The translations under genes were made by a program, and so were the position numbers. A DNA stretch of 11,471 nucleotides from JAOABV01 sp964473505 (GTDB taxonomy: Bacteria > Hydrothermota > Tepidihabitantia > Tepidihabitantales > CAIPLT01), in NCBI GenBank assembly GCA_964473505.1, contig CAYYPG010000068.1, positions 1-11,471 on the forward strand. The letters are read 5' to 3'. This document shows, piece after piece, positions 7,524 through 11,471 of this stretch. The number at the start of each line of letters is the position of its first letter. Position 1 is the first letter of the stretch. The notes under the pieces are model-generated. The model had not been told where the DNA came from, ran no database searches, and saw only the letters and a program-made list of their open reading frames with translations.

Positions 7524-9659
7524 TTAGAATTTTTCGGCTCGGTCAATACGATTTTTCTCGTTACATCCGGATTCGGCTTTGCGTTTAGAAAGATTAACCC
7601 GTCCCATATCATCAATCTCAAGAACCTTAACCCGAATTTGGTCGCCAACTTTTACCACATCAGAAACATTTTTTACCCGATACGGTGCAAGTTGGGAGAT
7701 ATGGACTAATCCCTCTTTGCCGGGCAAGATCTCAACAAAAGCACCAAAATTAGTAATTCTTTTAACAACCCCGGTATAAATTTTGCCAACCTTCACTTCT
7801 TCGGTAATTTCTAAGATGCGGTCACGGGCTTTTGTTAGTTGTTCTGAGGTTGGAGCGGAAATCGTTACTTCACCGGAATCTTCAATATTAATTTCCGCAC
7901 CCGTCTCTTCAATAATTCGCCGAATTACTTTGCCTCCAGGTCCAATTACATCACCAATCTTTTCTTTTTTGATTTTGAAAGCAGTAATTCTCGGTGCATA
8001 TTGGGAAATACTGGTGCGGGGTGCTTCAATGGTTTTAGACATAATTGAGAGAATTTCATGACGGACTCGGGTGGCTTCATTTACTGCTTGTTCTAAGATC
8101 GAAATCGGCACGCCGGTAATTTTTAAATCCAACTGGATTGCAGTAATGCCATCTTTGGTACCAGCAATCTTAAAGTCCATATCACCATAATGGTCTTCAG
8201 CACCAATAATATCGGTGAGTAAAACATATTTATCTTCTTCTTTTATCAAGCCAATTGCAATACCGGCAACTGCATGCTTTATTGGTACTCCGGCATCCAT
8301 TAGGGATAAGGATGCACTACAGACTGTTGCCATTGACGATGAGCCGTTGGATTCTAAAATATCTGAGACGACTCGAATGGTATAGGGAAAAGTTTCTTCT
8401 GGTGGTAAGACCGGTTCAATGGCGCGTTCGGCTAAAGCACCATGACCAATTTCGCGACGCCCGGGTCCACGAAGAGGTCGAACTTCACCGGTGGAAAATC
8501 CAGGAAAGTTATAATGGAGCATAAATGATTTTGTTTCCTGTCGTTCAATATCTTCAATAATCTGTTCATCCTGTTTAGTTCCTAAGGTAGTAACTGCAAG
8601 ACATTGGGTCTGACCGCGGGTGAAAATGGCTGAGCCGTGGGTTCGGGGCAAAATGCCAATTGCACAACTTATCGGCCGAATTTCATTTACCGCTCGACCA
8701 TCTAATCGGATACCGGTGGTAAGAATTCTCTGTCGCATATCAGTGCGGAGTAAATCGTCGATTACTGCCATTACTTTCGGTTTACAATTAGGATAAGTGG
8801 TTTCTAATTCCTCAAAAATGCGATTAACTACCTCGGCAATTGTTGATTGGCGTTGTTCTTTATCTTGAATATTATTAGCATCACAGATGTTGTTTTGTAA
8901 TGCTTTATCCGTAATAATATTTTTTAATTCTTGTTCTTTGATTAATTTGGTTTTCGGATATAGTTCTTCGAGATCAATTTTAGGTTTGCCCATGGAGCTT
9001 CGCAATTCTTCTTGCATTTCAATAATTCTTTGAATTTCTGGTTGGGCAAATTTTAAGGCGGCGATAAAATCCTCGTTACTAATTTCCTTGGCTCCTCCTT
9101 CTAACATCACAATTGAATCTTTCGTTCCACAGACAATTAAGTTCAAAGTAGCGCGGTCTTGTTCGGAAAGCAAGGGGTTGATAATAAAATCGCCATTAAT
9201 TTTAGCAATTCGCACCGCACCTATTGGCGTGATATAGGGAATTTCAGAGATAAGCAGAGCACTGGAGGCACCGATAATACCTAAAAAATCGCCTTCATTT
9301 TCTAAATCACTGGAAAGTAAAAAGCCAGTGATTTGGGTTTCGTTATTATACTGCTTGGGAAATAAAGGACGAATTGGCCGGTCCATTAATCTTGAGACTA
9401 AAATCTCTTTATCTCGAGGTTTGCCTTCGCGTTTAAAAAAACCGCCGGGAATCTTACCCGCAGCGTAGGTTGGTTCTCGATAATCAACCGTCAGGGGTAA
9501 AAAGTCTTGCTCTAAGGATACTTCTTTATTATATACCGCGCTTACCAACACAACGGTATCTCCATAGCGCACCAAAACACTACCAGACGCTTGACGTGCC
9601 AAAAGCCCGGTTTCTAAAGATAATTTACGTTTATTAATCTCAATCTCGACCTTTTTCAT
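7524..9659 (-). CDS. pnp: Polynucleotide phosphorylase
   Basis: Phosphorolytic 3'-5' exoribonuclease that releases nucleoside diphosphates from RNA; it works as a cytoplasmic ring-shaped trimer in mRNA turnover. At 711 residues it is full length, with all domains in order: first RNase PH domain (about 5-140), helical linker (about 240-310), second RNase PH domain (about 312-540), KH (about 555-615) and S1 (about 622-692). Key signatures are the FFKREG RNA-contact loop at 74-79, the phosphate-binding SNGSSSMA at 437-444, the catalytic-site aspartates D489 and D495 in EDHYGDMD, the KH loop GPGG at 573-576, and an S1 domain opening VGKIYTGVVKRITNFGAF. The ATG at 9659 fits the family N-terminus but lacks a strong Shine-Dalgarno sequence. 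It starts 46 bp after the rpsO stop with no terminator between, so the two genes are very probably co-transcribed, as in many bacteria. Confidence 0.98.
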   Translation of the reverse strand: MKKVEIEINKRKLSLETGLLARQASGSVLVRYGDTVVLVSAVYNKEVSLEQDFLPLTVDYREPTYAAGKIPGGFFKREGKPRDKEILVSRLMDRPIRPLFPKQYNNETQITGFLLSSDLENEGDFLGIIGASSALLISEIPYITPIGAVRIAKINGDFIINPLLSEQDRATLNLIVCGTKDSIVMLEGGAKEISNEDFIAALKFAQPEIQRIIEMQEELRSSMGKPKIDLEELYPKTKLIKEQELKNIITDKALQNNICDANNIQDKEQRQSTIAEVVNRIFEELETTYPNCKPKVMAVIDDLLRTDMRQRILTTGIRLDGRAVNEIRPISCAIGILPRTHGSAIFTRGQTQCLAVTTLGTKQDEQIIEDIERQETKSFMLHYNFPGFSTGEVRPLRGPGRREIGHGALAERAIEPVLPPEETFPYTIRVVSDILESNGSSSMATVCSASLSLMDAGVPIKHAVAGIAIGLIKEEDKYVLLTDIIGAEDHYGDMDFKIAGTKDGITAIQLDLKITGVPISILEQAVNEATRVRHEILSIMSKTIEAPRTSISQYAPRITAFKIKKEKIGDVIGPGGKVIRRIIEETGAEINIEDSGEVTISAPTSEQLTKARDRILEITEEVKVGKIYTGVVKRITNFGAFVEILPGKEGLVHISQLAPYRVKNVSDVVKVGDQIRVKVLEIDDMGRVNLSKRKAESGCNEKNRIDRAEKF

Positions 9660-9705
9660 ATTTTATTGCTAATTGCTTCATTGTCGAATGCTCAAACTAC
9701 ACCTT

Positions 9706-9981
9706 TCATTCCACACCACGCAAACCCAATTTTTCTACAATTACTTTATACCGTTCGCGGTGATGCGTGTAAAGATAGTTCAGATGCCGGCGACGCTCAT
9801 TAACCATCTTGATTAATCCCCGTCGCGAATGTTTATCTTTGGGATGGGCCTTGAGATGCTCAGTTAAGAGATTAATCCGTTCGGTTAAAATTACAATTTG
9901 AACTTCTGGTGAACCGGTATCATTTTCATGTAACTGATATTGACTAATTAATTTTCTTTTCAACTCTTTAGATAAAACCAT
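9706..9981 (-). CDS. rpsO: 30S ribosomal protein S15
   Basis: Primary 16S rRNA-binding protein of the small-subunit platform, 91 residues against a usual 88-89. Counting Met as 1, the residues that contact the 16S three-way junction in E. coli S15 are present as T22, G23, Q28 and R35, and those that read the G-U/G-C minor-groove site as H42, D49 and S52. The signature DTGSPEVQI is at 21-29. The start is the ATG at 9981, because GGGAGG (9986-9991) lies four bases upstream; a longer frame beginning at 9996 would run through that Shine-Dalgarno site and add five non-conserved residues. It is the first gene of the rpsO-pnp operon. A consensus-like promoter and a leader able to form a pseudoknot lie directly upstream, suggesting autogenous control by S15. 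Confidence 0.98.
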   Translation of the reverse strand: MVLSKELKRKLISQYQLHENDTGSPEVQIVILTERINLLTEHLKAHPKDKHSRRGLIKMVNERRRHLNYLYTHHRERYKVIVEKLGLRGVE

Positions 9982-9985
9982 AATG

Positions 9986-9991
9986 CCTCCC
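9986..9991 (-). promoter_or_regulatory. rpsO Shine-Dalgarno sequence
   Basis: GGGAGG on the minus strand, four bases before the ATG at 9981. It decides the start codon. It directly abuts the 3' arm of the proposed leader pseudoknot (9992-9996). Confidence 0.9.
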
Positions 9992-10038
9992 AACACGATT
10001 AAATTTTATAAAAAGGGAAAGTGTGTTATCCTTTTTAT
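9992..10038 (-). promoter_or_regulatory. Candidate rpsO leader pseudoknot (S15 autoregulatory element)
   Basis: In the rpsO leader RNA, AUAAAAAGG (10038-10030) pairs perfectly with CCUUUUUAU (10016-10008), giving a nine-pair stem around a 13-base loop. The loop contains AACAC (10027-10023), complementary to GUGUU (9996-9992), which immediately precedes GGGAGG. A U-G wobble, using the first base of the Shine-Dalgarno, can extend this second helix. The result is an H-type pseudoknot touching the ribosome binding site, the topology used by E. coli S15 to trap the ribosome on its own mRNA. The E. coli G-U/G-C recognition pair is not obvious here, so S15 binding itself is inferred. Confidence 0.55.
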
Positions 10039-10062
10039 CACTTGAGATGTCTAACATATACC

Positions 10063-10092
10063 ATAATCTACAAAATTTTTTTAATTTGTCAA
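10063..10092 (-). promoter_or_regulatory. Promoter of the rpsO-pnp operon
   Basis: An exact TTGACA -35 hexamer lies on the minus strand at 10087-10092. Two -10 choices match TATAAT at four of six positions: TAGATT (10065-10070, spacer 16) and GATTAT (10063-10068, spacer 18). The spacer is nearly pure A and T. Transcription would start near 10057, leaving a leader of about 75 bases that contains the complete proposed pseudoknot. Confidence 0.65.
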
Positions 10093-10601
10093 CAAAAATG
10101 TTTGAAAATTGGTGAGAGGTTAATTTCAACCTCGCAGGCTACAAAAAAATTTAATTAGGTAATGAATACAAATCTGAGAATAAGTAAAATTCTCAAGGCT
10201 AAGGTCAAAATTAAAACTTTAAGCCACGAAAATCGCGGTCTTTTATGCTTATTAGAATTCAGGTAAACTTTTACGCTGAGTATGTGTAAAAACGAAAAGT
10301 TTTTTAATCAGGATGCTTTTAGAACATGCAGATAATCAAAGCGATTAGTTAAAATAAAAAATCTAAATTCTTATGCCGGCGATAAGATGCTTAAAAGATT
10401 GGTTAAAAGTTTATTTTCAAGAGAAACGAACTGAGTTGGATAAAAATTGCCTTAAAAGTCTTATGATATCAGCCTAAAACTTCGAATAAACAGCTTCGGC
10501 TATAGGAGAAAAAGAAATTGTTAGAAACTTAAATTGATATATGAAATAATGGCGAAAAGTGTTTGAAATAGAAATACTGATAAACAGCAGAGAGTTCTTA
10601 A

Positions 10602-10764
10602 AAACAGATAGTGTAAGACCAGTCAGAAAAAACATTCTAAAATAAAAATTGATTAGATTTATAAAAAAATGATTAGATTCATAAAAAATCCAATTGGAAC
10701 TTCCAAACAGATAGTGTAAGACCAGTTAAAAAAACATCCTAAATAAAAATTGATTGAATTTATA
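10602..10764. repeat. Pair of 60-bp direct repeats, 103 bp apart
   Basis: Copies start at 10602 and 10705. Their first 22 bases are identical (beginning AAACAGATAGTGTAAGACC), and the rest differ by a few substitutions and small indels up to about 10663 and 10764. Between them a 20-bp unit GATTAGATTYATAAAAAA also occurs twice head to tail (10651-10670 and 10671-10690). No open frame crosses the copies. The repeats are direct and unflanked by target-site duplications, so they look like tandem duplication rather than an insertion element. Confidence 0.8.
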
Positions 10765-11404
10765 GAAACTTATCAGAAATAACCCGTTTATTCATCGTGA
10801 ACAAAGATAATAGTTAATTGAGTGGTCAAAATATGATTAAATCTTTCTGGTATCTAAAAATCAATCGGTTAGATTATCAGAATAGGAGAGAGCATACATC
10901 TAAAAACAATTTTTATGAAAATCATTATACAATTTAAGCTTTATATAAAAATAAAATCTTAATCCGACTTTTTTATGTAAGGTTCTAAATGATAATAATC
11001 TTTAAGGGATAGAAGTTCTATATACGGTCTTTCTGTCTTTAATTAAATGACGGAAATATCTATTTTTTGAGATGAGGATTATGAACCATAAAAATATTAC
11101 AATTATTTAACTGATTTTTTTAATTATCTGTTTAATAGACAATAAGAAATAATAATTTTCCTTTTCTATATGGGAATAGCCCCCTGGATGGCACGGATAT
11201 TGGCATCCGCTGAATGCTTTATGCTAATGGATGAGTATTGGGCTAGGGAAATGCAAGTATAAGGGAATAGATTGGGATTTGGTTAAGTGTCAAGGGGTTA
11301 GTGCGTTGCGTTATACGTTATATGCTGATTAGTGATTCTGAAGTATAAATAATAGGGTTTTAATAGGGTTTGATTGTTAGGCTATTGGGTTCTTTTAGGT
11401 ATTT

Positions 11405-11447
11405 AAAAAAAGAAAAAAAAGAAAGAAAAAGAAAAGAAAAAAAGAAA
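11405..11447 (+). repeat. Homopurine A/G tract
   Basis: 43 consecutive purines on the plus strand, runs of three to eight A separated by single G residues. It is low-complexity sequence that could arise by slippage; no gene is visible next to it within the window. Confidence 0.9.
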
Positions 11448-11471
11448 TCTAAACAATGCTAAAAAGCATAA

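Larger units (their letters stand above)
10093..11471. other. Gene desert upstream of rpsO
   Basis: Almost 1.4 kb without a convincing gene on either strand, very rich in A and T. It contains a diverged pair of direct repeats 103 bp apart (10602-10764), a short hairpin with CTTAT/ATAAG arms around GCCGGCG (10370-10386), a GC-richer patch near 11165-11300 with a 30-codon frame, an 11-bp direct repeat AATAGGGTTTT near 11349, and a 43-base homopurine tract (11405-11447). No tRNA or ribosomal RNA signature was found. Such an empty stretch beside a ribosomal operon is unusual for a bacterium. Confidence 0.55.

Noticed and set aside
8255..8524. 89-codon plus-strand frame opposite pnp
   Set aside because: It lies antisense to the strongly conserved second RNase PH domain, with no independent evidence of translation.
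9982..9996. Five extra N-terminal codons for rpsO
   Set aside because: They overlap the GGGAGG ribosome binding site of the downstream ATG and are absent from the S15 family.
10222..10245. Plus-strand terminator (CCACG-AAAAT-CGCGG followed by a T-rich stretch)
   Set aside because: The stem has a central A-C mismatch, only four good pairs, an interrupted T tract, and no upstream gene on that strand.

Overview
The window comes from an AT-rich bacterial chromosome. Six protein genes are recognisable and all lie on the minus strand, so transcription runs from high to low coordinates. Reading that way they are rpsO (ribosomal protein S15), pnp (polynucleotide phosphorylase), an M16 zinc peptidase, an ornithine cyclodeaminase/mu-crystallin family enzyme of the alanine dehydrogenase type, a PimA-like GT4 glycosyltransferase, and a major facilitator transporter with a repeat-bearing N-terminus. 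rpsO-pnp followed by an M16 peptidase is a common bacterial order. The cyclodeaminase most resembles archaeal-type alanine dehydrogenase. An uncultivated bacterial lineage (for example a WOR-3/Stahlbacteria-like group) would fit the base composition and gene mix, but this is a guess; the sequence carries no decisive taxonomic marker.

Layout. 1-1135 has no convincing gene: 1-622 is AT-rich sequence with one perfect 18-bp palindrome, and 623 to about 1090 is a decayed tandem array. 1136-2758 is the transporter. 2759-3165 holds a 19-bp tandem array and the glycosyltransferase terminator. 3166-4341 is the glycosyltransferase and 4449-5435 the alanine dehydrogenase-like enzyme. 5436-5875 is filled by decayed tandem copies of the 3' end of the next gene. 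5876-7189 is the M16 peptidase, 7190-7523 a spacer with a nested hairpin/terminator, 7524-9659 pnp and 9706-9981 rpsO. 9982-10092 is the rpsO leader and promoter. 10093-11471 is a gene desert with direct repeats, a GC-richer patch and a homopurine tract.

rpsO and pnp form a translation/RNA-turnover operon behind an exact TTGACA -35 box. The rpsO leader can fold into an H-type pseudoknot ending at the base next to the Shine-Dalgarno sequence, the arrangement expected for S15 autoregulation. The other four genes are not obviously linked in function. The most unusual property of the window is that four of its five long gene-free stretches, and the 5' end of one gene, carry degenerate tandem duplications (periods 19, 58-98 and 103 bp, plus 90 bp inside a gene). 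In one case the unit can be traced to the 3' end of a neighbouring coding sequence.
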